A stretch of 64,000 nt of DNA, taken from assembly GCF_000142905.1 (NCBI RefSeq), contig NW_013657666.1, positions 214,937 to 278,936 on the forward strand, in the 5' to 3' direction. The position numbers and the translations under genes are program-made. The DNA is from Thecamonas trahens ATCC 50062 (lineage: Eukaryota > Apusozoa > Apusomonadida > Apusomonadidae). Shown here one piece after another: positions 1 to 9,760 of the stretch; positions within the stretch are counted from its first letter, which is position 1; every line of letters begins with the position of its first letter. The notes beneath the pieces are model-generated. The model had not been told where the DNA came from and ran no database searches. It saw only the letters and a program-made list of their open reading frames with translations.

Positions 1-3
1 TAC

Positions 4-80
<77 letters not shown>

Positions 81-84
81 GTAG
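1..84 (+). repeat. (CG)n/(TG)n simple repeat ending in a splice acceptor
   Basis: The window opens with a short CG dinucleotide run followed by about 60 bases of TG repeat, ending TTGTAG at 79-84. The reductase reading frame is open immediately after this TAG, which is in frame as a stop, so I read it as the 3' end of an intron whose donor and upstream exon lie left of the window. The length of such a repeat is often unreliable in assemblies. Confidence 0.6.
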
Positions 85-873
85 CGTAAGATCGCGCTGC
101 CGCTGATCAAGAAGGTGGAGCTGTCGCACGACACGCGGCTGTTCCGGTTCGGTCTCCCGAACGAGGATGATGTGCTGGGTCTCCCGATTGGCCAGCACGT
201 CTCGCTCTCGTACACCTCTGACGAGGGCAAGCTTGTGGCGCGGTCGTACACGCCGACGTCGTCGGACGACGATGTTGGCTACGTCGACTTTGTGATCAAG
301 GTCTACTTTGCCAACGTGCATCCCAAGTTCCCCGAGGGCGGCAAGATGTCGCAGCACCTCGAGTCGCTGGCGCTCGGCGACACCATTGACGTGCGCGGAC
401 CCAAGGGCAAGCTCGACTACAAGGGCCGTGGCACCTTTGCCATCCAGGCCAAGATGGGCCAGCCGGCCAAGATGGTGACGGCCAACAAGGTTGGCATGGT
501 GGCCGGCGGCACCGGCATCACGCCGATGCTGCAGATCATCCGCGCCATGCGCAAGGATCCGCTCGACAACACCGAGGTCTGGCTTCTTTTTGCCAACCAG
601 ACCGAGGACGACATCCTCCTCCGCGAGGAGCTCGAGGAGGAGGCTGCCCGCAACCCGGAGAAGTTCCACCTGTGGTACACCGTCGACCGCCCCACCGACG
701 GCTGGCAGTACTCGTCCGGCTTTGTCTCGGAAGACATGCTCCGCGAGCACATGCCCGAGGCTTCGGACGAGACCCTCATCCTCTTCTGTGGTCCGCCGCC
801 CATGGAGAAGTACGCTGTCGCCCCGCACGTCAAGACTCTTGGCCATGCCGATGACAAGTACTTTGTCTTCTAA
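85..873 (+). CDS. NADH-cytochrome b5 reductase (3' part)
   Basis: FAD/NAD(P)H flavoprotein that passes electrons from NADH to cytochrome b5, normally on the ER or outer mitochondrial membrane, for lipid desaturation and similar reactions. The visible 262 residues cover the whole ferredoxin-reductase fold. They begin in the strand before HDTRLFRF, then show the FAD motif RSYTPTSS (about nt 241-264), a GGKMSQHL loop, the NAD-binding GGTGITPML (about nt 505-531), the FCGPPPM motif near the C-terminus and the typical aromatic end KYFVF. TAA is at 871-873. The membrane-anchoring N-terminus and start codon are not in the window. The frame is open only back to 85, directly after a TAG, so a splice acceptor at 84 is inferred. 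Family assignment is firm; the isoform is not. Confidence 0.9.
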   Translation, partial: RKIALPLIKKVELSHDTRLFRFGLPNEDDVLGLPIGQHVSLSYTSDEGKLVARSYTPTSSDDDVGYVDFVIKVYFANVHPKFPEGGKMSQHLESLALGDTIDVRGPKGKLDYKGRGTFAIQAKMGQPAKMVTANKVGMVAGGTGITPMLQIIRAMRKDPLDNTEVWLLFANQTEDDILLREELEEEAARNPEKFHLWYTVDRPTDGWQYSSGFVSEDMLREHMPEASDETLILFCGPPPMEKYAVAPHVKTLGHADDKYFVF

Positions 874-944
874 CTCTGTTTTCCCCTGAGCAACCCGTAA
901 ATGCAAACTCTGCTCTCGCCCGCCGCCCCCGCTACTGCCGCCAC

Positions 945-2000
945 ATGCGCGGACGATCGCGCCGCCGCCGCACATCCGTCTTTGCCGCTGCCGCCACCGC
1001 CGATGCCCGCGCCAAGGCTGCCGCCGATGCTGCTGCCAAGGCCACCGCTGATGCTGCTGCTGCTGCCTCCGCCCGCCGCGCCGCCCTGCATGCCCGCCTC
1101 TCGCTCCCGGCCGCATCGACATCCACCAAGCCCATGCCCGCCCCACCGACTTCCGCGCAACCGGCCCCACCGACTCCCCCCCCGGCATCTACGCCCTCAC
1201 CGCCGCCCTCGCCGTCCTCGGCTCTGTTATCGAACCCGTCATCATCATCATCATCATCATCATCATCGTCGCCATCGTCATCGTCGTTGTCCTCCTCCTC
1301 CTCCTCGCCTGCTGCGCCTACCGCTGCCGAACTTGCTGAAACGCTCTCGGCGGCGTTGCGGCACCGCTGCGACCGCAGCAAGCTAGTGGCGCTTGCAACC
1401 GCGCTCGAGCTTGCGGCAGCGCAGCCTGCGGTGGTCGCCGACGCCGTGCTCCAACTGTTGGGGCCGGCGACCGGGCCCGAGGCCGCGGCGGTCGTCGACG
1501 AGGTGATGACAACCGGATCCGGCTCAGCACGCCTAGCGCGAGCGCTAGCACAAGCGCTGGGCCCCGCACTGCCACAAGTGGTACGCGCCCGTGGCGGCCC
1601 ACACCCACGGCGCGCCTGGCTCACCGTCCTCCGCCAGTGGGAGGCGTCGTTTGTCCTCGAGCCCGCGGCCATCGACCCCATGCTCGCGGCCACCGTTCCT
1701 CAACCTGCTGCCGCCGTCTGCGCCGCCCGCGCCGCCCTGGCCCAGCTTTCTGCCGCACCATCATCACAGCTCATTGCCGCCCGCACCGCACTTGGCGGCA
1801 ACGTCCTTACCAGCAACGATCGCGACCCGGTCGTCCCGCCACACATCACCGCCGCCATCGTCGACTCGGATCTCGGGCTCGACGGGGTTCCGCTCCGCAA
1901 GCGGCGGACATCCCACAGCTACGAGTCGCCCAGCATCCGCCGCCATCATCTGCCGCCCAGATCCGACAACGAGCAGGCGTATGCTTCGGCGGGACAATGA
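945..2000 (+). CDS. Unknown Ala/Ser/Pro-rich protein with a helical domain
   Basis: Open frame of 351 residues from ATG 945. The N-terminus is basic then Ala-rich and probably disordered. A Pro-rich part follows, then a poly-Ser tract encoded by TCA/TCG repeats (about nt 1228-1310). From about residue 125 to 290 there is a plausible folded all-helical region containing RRAWLTVLRQWEASF, which faintly recalls the last helices of VHS/CID solenoids; I would not rely on that. The C-terminal 60 residues are polar and disordered. Codon choice (GC3-rich, many Leu/Ala/Asp/Glu) matches neighbouring genes better than the overlapping frames on the other strand. Function unknown. The start is uncertain because the low-complexity 5' end would tolerate others. 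Confidence 0.5.
   Translation: MRGRSRRRRTSVFAAAATADARAKAAADAAAKATADAAAAASARRAALHARLSLPAASTSTKPMPAPPTSAQPAPPTPPPASTPSPPPSPSSALLSNPSSSSSSSSSSSPSSSSLSSSSSSPAAPTAAELAETLSAALRHRCDRSKLVALATALELAAAQPAVVADAVLQLLGPATGPEAAAVVDEVMTTGSGSARLARALAQALGPALPQVVRARGGPHPRRAWLTVLRQWEASFVLEPAAIDPMLAATVPQPAAAVCAARAALAQLSAAPSSQLIAARTALGGNVLTSNDRDPVVPPHITAAIVDSDLGLDGVPLRKRRTSHSYESPSIRRHHLPPRSDNEQAYASAGQ
1237..1312 (+). repeat. TCA/TCG trinucleotide repeat encoding poly-Ser
   Basis: A run of TCA units (about 1239-1268) passes into TCG/TCC repeats, all read as serine inside the unknown protein at 945-2000. Read-length and slippage errors are likely here. Confidence 0.8.
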
Positions 2001-2186
2001 GCGAGATGACCGGTTTGATAACAGGCAGCAGCGTGCGCATGAGCGAGGCCGGGAGACGGTGCGGTGACGTGAGGTTGGCGTCGGGCGTACGGCGGCGTAC
2101 GCCGACGCCACCCTCTCAGCATACACCCCACCCAGCCAGCCAGCCAGGCCAGCCAGTCAGCCACCTACATATAGACACAGACGGGG

Positions 2187-3800
2187 ATGGACTACGACGA
2201 CGATGCCATGTCGGCCATGGCGCCTACGCCGACTGCTTCTGCGGCACTCTCCTCCTCCTTGCTCCGGTCACCCCACTCGGCGGCACCGCTGGACGCCTCG
2301 GCCGTCTTTGCCGAGCCGGTGGACACGGCGGCACCGGCGGTGGTTGTCTCATCACGCCCGGCGGCGGGGCCCGAGGTGGTGGTGGGGGCTGCTGCAGGAG
2401 GGGCTGCCGGGCGTGGTGAGGATGACGGCGACGGCGAGGACGGGGTCGGCGGCGGCGACCGGCGTGGCGGAGCGCCTGACGCCGACGCTTCCATCGCAGC
2501 GGCGGCAGCGCTGACCGATGCGCTGCTGCTAGGCGATGGAGCTGGTGGTAGCAACGGGAGCGGGAAGAACGGGGCCGAGGCGGAAGTGGGTGGACCGATG
2601 GCGCTGGGGAGCGCGCCGGCCAATGCGGCGACCATGGTGGTGGCGGTGGTAGATCCGGTCAAGCACGGCTCGGGCATCGACGCCTTTGTTTCTTACAAGG
2701 TGCAGTCACGGGCGGCGATTCATGTGGGCAGCGAGGGCGGCGTGACCTCGGTCATCCGGCGGTACCGCGACTTTCTCTGGCTCCACGACCAGCTGCAGGC
2801 CACCCAGCCGGGCATCATCGTCCCGCCGCTGCCGGAAAAGGTGGCCCTTGGGCGGTTCCACGTCGATTTTATCGAGCATCGGCGTCGCGAGCTGGAGCGG
2901 TTCCTCGTCCGGCTCACACGTCACGCACACATCAAGACCTCGTCTGTCCTCGCGCGCTTCCTCGCCGATCCGGACACGCTGCCATCGACCAAGTCGAAGA
3001 AGGCCGATCTAGTGGCGGCGATGCGCGGCTTTGGGCGGACGCTGTCGGCGCTGTCAGGCGTGTCGCCGGCGACGACCATCCCGGGCGAGGCCGACTCGGT
3101 CTTTACTCAGCAGACTGCGCTGCTGGCTATGCGCGAGGCCCAGCTGGCCCAGCTCATCCACGCGCTGGAAAGCTGCGTCAAGCGGCGGCGTCAGATGGCA
3201 GACGCCTTTGACGTCGTCGCCGGTGCTGCGCAGGAGCTCGGGGCCAGTTCCGCGGCGCGTAGCTTGTCAGACGACCTCATGCGGTTTGGGTACTCGACTG
3301 AGCGGCTGTGCGTGGTGTACCAGGAGATGACCAACAACGAGATTGTGTTCTTTGTCGACGCGCTCCGCGAGTACGTGCGGACGATCGAGGCGGCCAAGGT
3401 TGCGCTCTCGTCGCGGGCAGCGGCGTACAACGGGTGGCAGTCGGCCATCCGTGCACATCAGCAAGCACAGACACGGCTCAACCGCATGGCCGCCGCGCCG
3501 GAAAAGTACGGCGACCGCGTGCCGGAGCAGCGGGCTGCTGTCGAGCATGCGCGCGCTGCGGCCAATGAGGCCAAGCTCGCCTTTGACGACATCTCGGACA
3601 TGCTCGAGTCGGAGTTTAAGCGGGTCGAGCGCGAGCGGATCCGCGACTTTCGTGCCGCACTCACCATGGAGATCCGGACCCAGGTGAGCCACCAGACCAA
3701 GGTCCGCAACACCTGGGTCCGCCTCCTCGATGAGCTCGTCCACCGTGGACCGGAGGCTGCCGCCGCCGTCGCGGATGCCGCCGCCTCTGATGACTCGTAG
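2187..3800 (+). CDS. Sorting nexin with PX and BAR domains (SNX1/2/VPS5-like)
   Basis: Predicted membrane-bending subunit of the retromer/SNX-BAR coat that sorts cargo from endosomes. The 537-residue length is close to SNX1/SNX2 (about 520). Residues 1-150 are low-complexity Ala/Gly/Asp. A PX phosphoinositide-binding domain follows (about 155-262), with the RRYRDF motif that contacts PI3P, the PPLPEK loop and the RRRELERFL helix. The rest (about 280-530) is a long helical region with the layout of a Vps5-type BAR domain, ending in an Ala/Asp tail. ATG 2187 is the first in-frame Met after a stop. The gene converges on the SRPBCC gene, with 76 bp between stop codons. I am sure of PX-BAR; which SNX paralogue is inference. 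Confidence 0.88.
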   Translation: MDYDDDAMSAMAPTPTASAALSSSLLRSPHSAAPLDASAVFAEPVDTAAPAVVVSSRPAAGPEVVVGAAAGGAAGRGEDDGDGEDGVGGGDRRGGAPDADASIAAAAALTDALLLGDGAGGSNGSGKNGAEAEVGGPMALGSAPANAATMVVAVVDPVKHGSGIDAFVSYKVQSRAAIHVGSEGGVTSVIRRYRDFLWLHDQLQATQPGIIVPPLPEKVALGRFHVDFIEHRRRELERFLVRLTRHAHIKTSSVLARFLADPDTLPSTKSKKADLVAAMRGFGRTLSALSGVSPATTIPGEADSVFTQQTALLAMREAQLAQLIHALESCVKRRRQMADAFDVVAGAAQELGASSAARSLSDDLMRFGYSTERLCVVYQEMTNNEIVFFVDALREYVRTIEAAKVALSSRAAAYNGWQSAIRAHQQAQTRLNRMAAAPEKYGDRVPEQRAAVEHARAAANEAKLAFDDISDMLESEFKRVERERIRDFRAALTMEIRTQVSHQTKVRNTWVRLLDELVHRGPEAAAAVADAAASDDS

Positions 3801-3876
3801 CTGGCCAAAAGTTCAATATGTGTACATGCCTGCCGTAGCTACAGCCGAAGTCGCTAGCCCCCGCGCGCGCCGCCGC

Positions 3877-4452
3877 TCACTTTGTCTTGCGCTCGAGGTC
3901 GGCGAGACGAGCGACGATCTTGTCGAGATGGTCGCCGTCCTCCTTGCGCATAGCGGAGAGGACGAGCGGGATGAGCGAACGCTTGAGATAGACAGTAGTA
4001 GAGACCTCGCAGAGGCACGAGACTACGGTACCACCAGAGCCGTTATCTTCGAGCGAGTACGTGTACTGGACACGGATGCCCATGGTGTCGGCGTAGATGG
4101 CGTACATGGCCGGCGGCTCCCATGCCGCGACGACCAGCTCGACGGTCTCTTCGACGCCACTGACACTGCGGATCTCCTCCAGACGGGTGCCTACGCCAAC
4201 AGGGCCGTCAGAGACCTTGCGCATGCGGACGCAGTTCTCCATGAGCTGCGGCGCGCGGTCAAAGTCGGTGAGGATGTCAAAGACCTCGCGAGGGCGTCGG
4301 CCAGAAAAGGTCGTGGAAATCGAGAACGAGGCCGACGGCGAGCCGAGGAGGAAGCGGACGAGGAAGAGCATGCCGGCGCACACCGCAGCTGCTGCGTAGT
4401 AGAGGGTGGGCGGCGTGGTGAGTGCTTCGAATGCCTCCATGACAGCGGCCAT
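3877..4452 (-). CDS. Membrane-anchored SRPBCC (START-like) domain protein
   Basis: The model starts at the Met at 4452, giving 191 residues; an in-frame upstream extension to 4530 is possible but looks like leader. A hydrophobic segment at about residues 12-35 should be a single N-terminal membrane anchor. The rest has the layout of a polyketide-cyclase/START-like SRPBCC fold: an opening strand ending in FSGRRPREVFDILTDFD, the GVGTRLEE strand, a Trp-containing strand, and a final long helix beginning SLIPLVLSAMRKE. Such domains bind lipids or other hydrophobic ligands; no catalytic residues can be assigned. It lies 98 bp upstream of the EXO1 stop codon on the same strand, with no sign of co-function. 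Confidence 0.7.
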   Translation of the reverse strand: MAAVMEAFEALTTPPTLYYAAAAVCAGMLFLVRFLLGSPSASFSISTTFSGRRPREVFDILTDFDRAPQLMENCVRMRKVSDGPVGVGTRLEEIRSVSGVEETVELVVAAWEPPAMYAIYADTMGIRVQYTYSLEDNGSGGTVVSCLCEVSTTVYLKRSLIPLVLSAMRKEDGDHLDKIVARLADLERKTK

Positions 4453-4550
4453 GTTGCACAGTCGACGAGGGTGAGGTGGTCTGACCTGGCCACGCACGCG
4501 CCGGTCGATCCCGCTACGGGCTTCACTCATTTACTCCTGCAACCTAGAAG

Positions 4551-6284
4551 CTACGCGCGACTTGATGGATATCGGAAGGCCTTGCGCCGCGGGCCAAAGA
4601 TGGAGCCGGCGGCGAGGGTGCGTGCAAACGGGAGGACGGTGGCTTGCGGGCGGGCGTTCTCGGCGTTGGTGTCGGTAGGCGAGGCACGCGAGCCGGCACC
4701 ACTATGATCATCGTCATGGACATCGTCGTCGTCGTCTCCGCTCTCATCATCGCTGTCATTGTCACTGCCGTCGTCGTCTTCATCGCTGCTAGTGCGGTTG
4801 GCGTGAGCGGCAGGCGAGGCGGCCGGGCGGGCAAGGGGGCGCGGACGCTTGAGCGGGCGCTGCGATGTGGCGATCAGCGGACGAAACGGGAGCGCGGTGT
4901 GGGCGAGCGGCGAGGCGATGCCGCCGCGGGTTCCCTCGGTGTTGGCAGGGGAGGGCAAGGGGGCAGAAGCGACACCAGATGGGACGCGGACGAGTGAGGC
5001 TGACGAAGACGAGCGCGAAAAGACGTTAGCTGGGCGGGCGCCGAGTGGTGACGACGAGGCCGACGGCGAGGCGAGCGAGCCGGAGCGCGAGTATGACGGG
5101 ACACGGATGACTAGCGGCGTCGATGCCGGACGCGGAGCGAGAGACCACGGGGCGGGGTTGGGCGCCGGGCCGGCCGACGCCGATGATGGGCGCTTGCGCT
5201 TGCCTGGGCGCAAGAGCGCAGCACTGCCGGCGGGCGAGGTCGGCGCCGGAACCAGCGGGGCATGGGTGTCCGGGTGGAGGAGGCCGGCGGCAATGGCGCG
5301 AGCCACGTGCTGGGTCGGCATTGGCCCGACAAAGGTAGAGATCGGAAGCGGGATGGGCGGCGCTGATGACGGCAGATCGGACAGCTCGGCGACGTCAAAT
5401 GGCTCGAGCGGGACGGCGCAGCGGGCGTGGGTGTCGTAAACAGTTTGGTGGCGAAAGGTGAGCTTGGCCCGGAGAAAGTCGGTGATGTACGAGAGCGGAA
5501 GCGTGCGCGAGGTGACGAGACGAGCAAATAGATCTGGAAGCGACTTGGACTGACTGACGAGCCGGTTCGCGGTCTTGAGCCCGACGTTAGTGGGTGATGG
5601 CAAGTAGTCGCAGCCTGCGAGGATGCACATGTGCATGAACTGATGGTGGCTCCAGCCGTGGAGATCGAGAGACGACGAGGCCGACAGGTTTGCGGCATTG
5701 ATCTCGACACCGGCGCCGAGGCGGTCCATCTTGAAGATGACGCGCTCGACGCCGTAAACCAGCAGGTCCGAGTCTTCGGTGATGACGGCGTCGACGACGC
5801 CGTTGCGGGCGAGCCATGCGAGCTGGGCGTCGGCCTCGTACGGCGCGACAATGCACTCAACGCCCTGTGCCTGCATGGCCGAGATGACGGCGGCAGCCAT
5901 CTCGGCGGTGACCTCAAATGCCTTCTGGAAGCACGAGTCGGCCTTGGCGTGGTTGCCGTCGGCGAGCAGTGCCTCGCCCTTGGCACGCATGGCGGCGCGA
6001 CGGGTGCGGCGGCCGGCGTCAGTCGCACCCTTGGACGGCAGCGAGGCGCCGTCAAATACCAGCACCGGCGTCACGCCATGATGCCGCAGCATCTCGACCC
6101 GGAACTCTACAAACCGGACGTACATGTCGGTCGGCTCGCCGAGGCATAGCCTGCGAGCGCAGCCGTAGCCGCCGCGATGCAGCCAGCAGTATGTATCGAC
6201 GCCCACCGTGAGTCCGGCGAGCTGGGCGGCATGGACCTCGGTGCTTGCACCGCGGAGGGCTTGGAGCAGGCCAGGAATACCCAT
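4551..6284 (-). CDS. EXO1: Exonuclease 1 (FEN1/XPG family 5'-flap nuclease)
   Basis: 5'-3' exonuclease and flap endonuclease of mismatch repair and end resection. The 577-residue product starts MGIPGLLQ, the hallmark N-terminus of the FEN1/XPG family. XPG-N carries the metal aspartates in GVDTYCWLHRG and LVFDGASLPSK. XPG-I carries APYEADAQLAWL and ITEDSDLLVYG. The helix-hairpin-helix region has LAGCDYLPSPTNVGL, which is EXO1-like rather than FEN1-like. From about residue 330 the protein is a long Ser/Pro/Ala tail and an acidic Asp/Ser stretch, as in EXO1 where this part binds MutS/MutL partners. An alternative upstream extension would run through the assembly gap and is rejected. The sense-strand leader contains a 22-base C run about 80 nt before the ATG. 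Confidence 0.92.
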   Translation of the reverse strand: MGIPGLLQALRGASTEVHAAQLAGLTVGVDTYCWLHRGGYGCARRLCLGEPTDMYVRFVEFRVEMLRHHGVTPVLVFDGASLPSKGATDAGRRTRRAAMRAKGEALLADGNHAKADSCFQKAFEVTAEMAAAVISAMQAQGVECIVAPYEADAQLAWLARNGVVDAVITEDSDLLVYGVERVIFKMDRLGAGVEINAANLSASSSLDLHGWSHHQFMHMCILAGCDYLPSPTNVGLKTANRLVSQSKSLPDLFARLVTSRTLPLSYITDFLRAKLTFRHQTVYDTHARCAVPLEPFDVAELSDLPSSAPPIPLPISTFVGPMPTQHVARAIAAGLLHPDTHAPLVPAPTSPAGSAALLRPGKRKRPSSASAGPAPNPAPWSLAPRPASTPLVIRVPSYSRSGSLASPSASSSPLGARPANVFSRSSSSASLVRVPSGVASAPLPSPANTEGTRGGIASPLAHTALPFRPLIATSQRPLKRPRPLARPAASPAAHANRTSSDEDDDGSDNDSDDESGDDDDDVHDDDHSGAGSRASPTDTNAENARPQATVLPFARTLAAGSIFGPRRKAFRYPSSRA

Positions 6285-6364
6285 GACGGGGGAGGGTGGA
6301 GGGGTGGAGGGAGGGGGGTGGAGAGGTGGGGGGGTGCGGTGTGGAGGTGGGGGTGGCGAGGGGA

Positions 6365-6386
6365 GGGGGGGGGGGGGGGGGGGGGG
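6365..6386 (-). repeat. 22-base homopolymer (C run on EXO1 sense strand)
   Basis: Uninterrupted G on the plus strand, i.e. C on the strand of EXO1, about 80 nt upstream of its start codon and about 50 nt from the assembly gap. One of several such runs in 5' leaders in this window. Confidence 0.95.
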
Positions 6387-6439
6387 CGGAACAAAAAGGG
6401 TCGGTAGGAAGGTGGGCGAAGGGTTTAGGGTGGGCCGGG

Positions 6440-6539
6440 NNNNNNNNNNNNNNNNNNNNNNNNNNNNNNNNNNNNNNNNNNNNNNNNNNNNNNNNNNNNN
6501 NNNNNNNNNNNNNNNNNNNNNNNNNNNNNNNNNNNNNNN
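6440..6539. other. Assembly gap (100 N)
   Basis: Exactly 100 unknown bases, the usual placeholder for a gap of unknown size. It lies between EXO1 (-) and the PSI-repeat gene (+), a stretch of 556 bp (6285-6840) with no supported gene. The bases on either side contain a related G-run plus GGGTTTAGGGTGGGC segment (6388-6439 and 6648-6694), which may be why the assembly broke here. Confidence 0.98.
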
Positions 6540-6840
6540 CTCGAACCTATTGGGGGGAAGGCCTGTCCCGCTGAGTGTACAAGTCAGGTGAGGGTAGCGT
6601 TGCAGTCTTACCGTGTGTTCGGCGTTCGAGTGGGGGGGAGGGGGGGGGGCAAAAAAAGGTCGTGAAGTGGGCAAGGGTTTAGGGTGGGCGGCCGGCTGGC
6701 AAGCTAGGCGCAAGCGAGTTGTCGCTCACACGAGCGGGCATAGGCAACAACACACGGCTTACGGACGAGACAAACGGGAGGCAGGTTGGACTGGACCGCA
6801 GCGCAGGTAGATACCAGACAAGATCGTGTCAAGCTTGCGT

Positions 6841-9320
6841 ATGGGCCTAGACAGGTTGGGCGTGGCCATGGCCGTGGCTGTCGTCATGGCGGTGGTCGTG
6901 GCGGACGTTGTCACGTGCGTGGCGGGAAGCACACCATGTGAGAGCCACAAGACATGTCCGACGTGCTCAGCAGGGAGCAAGGAGTGTCTCTGGTGTGCTG
7001 CTGGGGGTGTGCCGCATTGCTACAACGTGACGGCACACCCGCACGCGTGTGACGAGGCGTGTGTGTCACCAGCATGCAACGCAGGCGGATGTGAGGCGCA
7101 CCTCGACTGCCGGACGTGCGCAGCGGACAGCGGGTGCGGGTGGTGCTCGCAGTCGAGGGCGTGTATGCAGGGCACGGCCTCGGGGCCGTGTCAAAACGGC
7201 ATGTGTGCGCAGTCCGAGTGGAACTTTGCCAACTGCTCGAACAACTGTCCGCTCTTTGAGGGCTGCGCCGAGTGCACGGCTGCGCCGGGCGACGGCTGTG
7301 CGTACTGCCTCACCGAGGAGGTGTGCGTGGGCGGTGACGACGCCCACAAGTGCCGGTGTGCGCGTGAGTCGTGCGGAGTGTGTGAGGCCAAGACTGGGTG
7401 TGCCGATTGCACCGACGATCCTGCGTGCGGATGGTGTGCGTCGGCAAACGGTGGCAAGGGCGGGTGCCTGCCTGCGTTTGACCAGCACGAGCCGTGCGAC
7501 AAGGGCGCATGTCCGGCGCCACTGGCCAAGAACTGGCAGTATGGCAAGTGCGCCGTCAACTGCACTCTGTTCTCAGCAAGCTGTGCAGAGTGTACCGCCC
7601 ACTACGCGGACTCGGGCTGCGAGTGGTGCGAGGCGACCGAGGCGTGCCTCGCCCCGGCGCAGTTTACCTCGTGTCCTGCGTGCCTGGTCTCGACCTGTCC
7701 CGACTGTGGAAGCTACGAGAGCTGCTCCGAGTGCATCGGAGACGCAAGCTGTGGATGGTGCTCCGAGTCTGAGGCGTGTGTGCCGGGAGAGGCCGGCGGT
7801 GCGTGCGGCGGGCCGCAGGTCTGCCCGGCGCCGGAATGGAACTACGAGACGTGCGCGGCCGACTGTGCGTCACTCGAGACGTGCACCGCGTGCACGGCGA
7901 TGGCGACTGAGGCCGGCTGCCGCTGGTGTGCCGACGAGGGCATCTGCCGCTTTGGGCCCGAGTTCAACGGGACAGCGTGCCGATGCGTCCGTGACTTTTG
8001 CCCGGCCACCAGCTGTTCGGCGCTCTCGGGCACATCTTGCGCACAGTGCGTGGCGACTCAGGGCTGCGGGTGGTGCCCCGAGACGGCGTCATGCCTCTCG
8101 GGCTCTGACGCTGGGCCGTGCTCGTCCACCGCGCAGTGCAAGGCAGGATGGTCGTACGGAACATGTGACGGGACGTGCGGGCAGCACGGCGACTGCACGT
8201 CGTGTCGGGCCGACACCGAGGCGGGATGTGGGTGGTGCGCTGGGACGCAGGCGTTCCCGGGCTCGCTCACGCCGGTCTCGCTCTGCGTCCAGGCCGATAC
8301 GTCCGACTCTGCGCCGGCCGACGGCCGGCAGTGCGCGCGTTGGTACGGCTCGCACAGCAGTGAGACGTGTCCAGCGTGCGGTGATAGCGAGCACAACACG
8401 TGTCAGACGTGCACGACTGATGCGTCGTGTGGATGGTGCGGCGAGTTTTGTCGCGAAGGCGACGCCAACGGCCCGTTCAACTCCCCGGGCTGCTCATCGT
8501 GGTCTTTCGGCGACTGTCAGTCCGAGTGCCCACTGGTGGGCAACTGTGGCGACTGTGTGCAGGTGCCTGAATGCGGGTGGTGCAAGAACCCGCTGCACAT
8601 TGGCGGCTTTTGCACCGGTGTCGATTCCAAGTCTCAGTGCTACGAGTGGCAGCCATCCAACTGCGAGCCCGAGTGCGAGACGAACCTTGTGTGCTCGGCT
8701 TGCACCGCCAACTCGTCGTGCGGGTGGTGCGAGTCCAAGGGCTCGTCCGGCTCGACGGCGACGTGCGTGCGCGGGACCGGGCAAGGCCCGCTCGACACGA
8801 CGTGCTCGCTCGGCTGGTCGTATGGCCACAAGTCGTGTGTCTCGTCGTGTGCCCGCTATCTCGACTGCGGCTCGTGCGTGCTCAACGCTGATTGCGGATG
8901 GTGCTCGGCAGCCGGTGGTGCATGCATGGCCGGCAAGTTTGACGGGCCGGACCAGGGCGTGTGTCCGCCCGACGACTGGACCCATGCGCCGTCGGTCTGC
9001 TCGTCGCCGTTTGACAACTGCGTTGCGCACACCGAGTGCTCCTCGTGCATCGCGCGCAACTCGTGCGGCTGGTGCGATGCCGACAAAAGTGCTACTCCGG
9101 CCACAAGTCGTCGCCCATCGCGCCTAACACCTGCCCGCGCGACTGGCTCTTTGCCTCGTGCTCGGCCGCCCTCCCCATCCCGGCGCGCTCCAAGGAGCTC
9201 TCTCCCTGGGTCGTCGCCGCCATCACCGCCGGCGCCATCCTTGTCCCCATCGTCGGCGGCGCCGCCTACATGTACCGTCGCTACCTCGCCAAGTACGGCT
9301 ACCCCGCACTCGAGGGGTGA
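6841..9320 (+). CDS. Cell-surface protein with about 14 PSI-like Cys-rich repeats and one TM segment (frame break)
   Basis: Predicted type I membrane protein of about 826 residues. A signal peptide at residues 1-31 (Ala/Val-rich, ending near CVAGS) is followed by a long array of Cys-rich repeats of the plexin-semaphorin-integrin type. Ten copies carry CGWC and at least four carry variants such as CLWC, CAYC, CEWC and CRWC. The frame from 6841 loses sense after the last CGWC (about 9090). The next frame then supplies the end of that repeat, CPRDWLFASC, a membrane helix (about nt 9205-9270) and a short tail RRYLAKYGYPALEG with TGA at 9318-9320. I therefore join the frames across the AAAA at 9085-9088, where one missing base would explain the break. 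ATG 6841 is preferred to the GTG at 6826. Likely role: adhesion or ligand binding; ligand unknown. Confidence 0.75.
9085..9088 (+). other. Apparent -1 frame change at AAAA in the PSI-repeat gene
   Basis: The upstream frame reads ...CGWCDADK and then turns into Pro/Ser/Arg-rich nonsense. The frame one base back reads KCYSGHK and continues through a membrane helix to a stop. One extra A in this run would restore a single frame. A sequencing undercall is the simplest explanation. Confidence 0.7.
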
Positions 9321-9760
9321 AGCTCGGCATTGGCATTCAACTTTGCGACTACCACCAACTGACTCGGGCTGCACCCGTTTCGGCGTTTGGCGGTCGGCGG
9401 CGTGTTGCGGGTGGCGGGCAACTCTCGTCTCTCCAACCAGTATGTACATTGAGCAGGCTAAACAAGCCGTGTCCTGACGGCATGGGCCCAGCAAAGCGAG
9501 AAAACATGGACTGGACGTGTGTGCAAGGTGTATACCTCGTGCTACATGCTACAAAGGACATGATTTGTGGTTGCAGTGGCCGCAGAGGAACCGGGTGGCC
9601 TGTGGAGGGTGTGTGGAGAGATGGCGCGCGATACGAATCAAACTCACAAAACTTGAAATTTTCATGTGGCGGGCTTCCGGGCACTGGCACGAACACAGCC
9701 TGTATCCTCAAACCACCACTACCACTCACCACACCAACACCGTCTACGACCTACCTAGCT
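9321..9760. other. Intergenic region without a supported gene
   Basis: 440 bp between the PSI-repeat gene and the FHA gene, both on the plus strand. It is less GC-rich than its surroundings, with a C/A-rich leader (CCACTACCACTCACC type) just before ATG 9761. No convincing ORF, RNA gene or long repeat was seen. Confidence 0.6.

Noticed and set aside
932-1693. Minus-strand open frame rich in Ala, Asp and Ser opposite the unknown protein
   Set aside because: Arises from the poly-Ser repeat read backwards (poly-Asp) and has no better coding character than the plus frame.
6421-6690. Telomere-like TTTAGGG near the gap
   Set aside because: Only single units occur on each side, within a longer related segment; no tandem array.
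4551-6713. EXO1 extended upstream through the N gap
   Set aside because: The extension reads Pro-rich nonsense from the C-rich leader and unknown bases; MGIPGLLQ at 6284 is the invariant family start.
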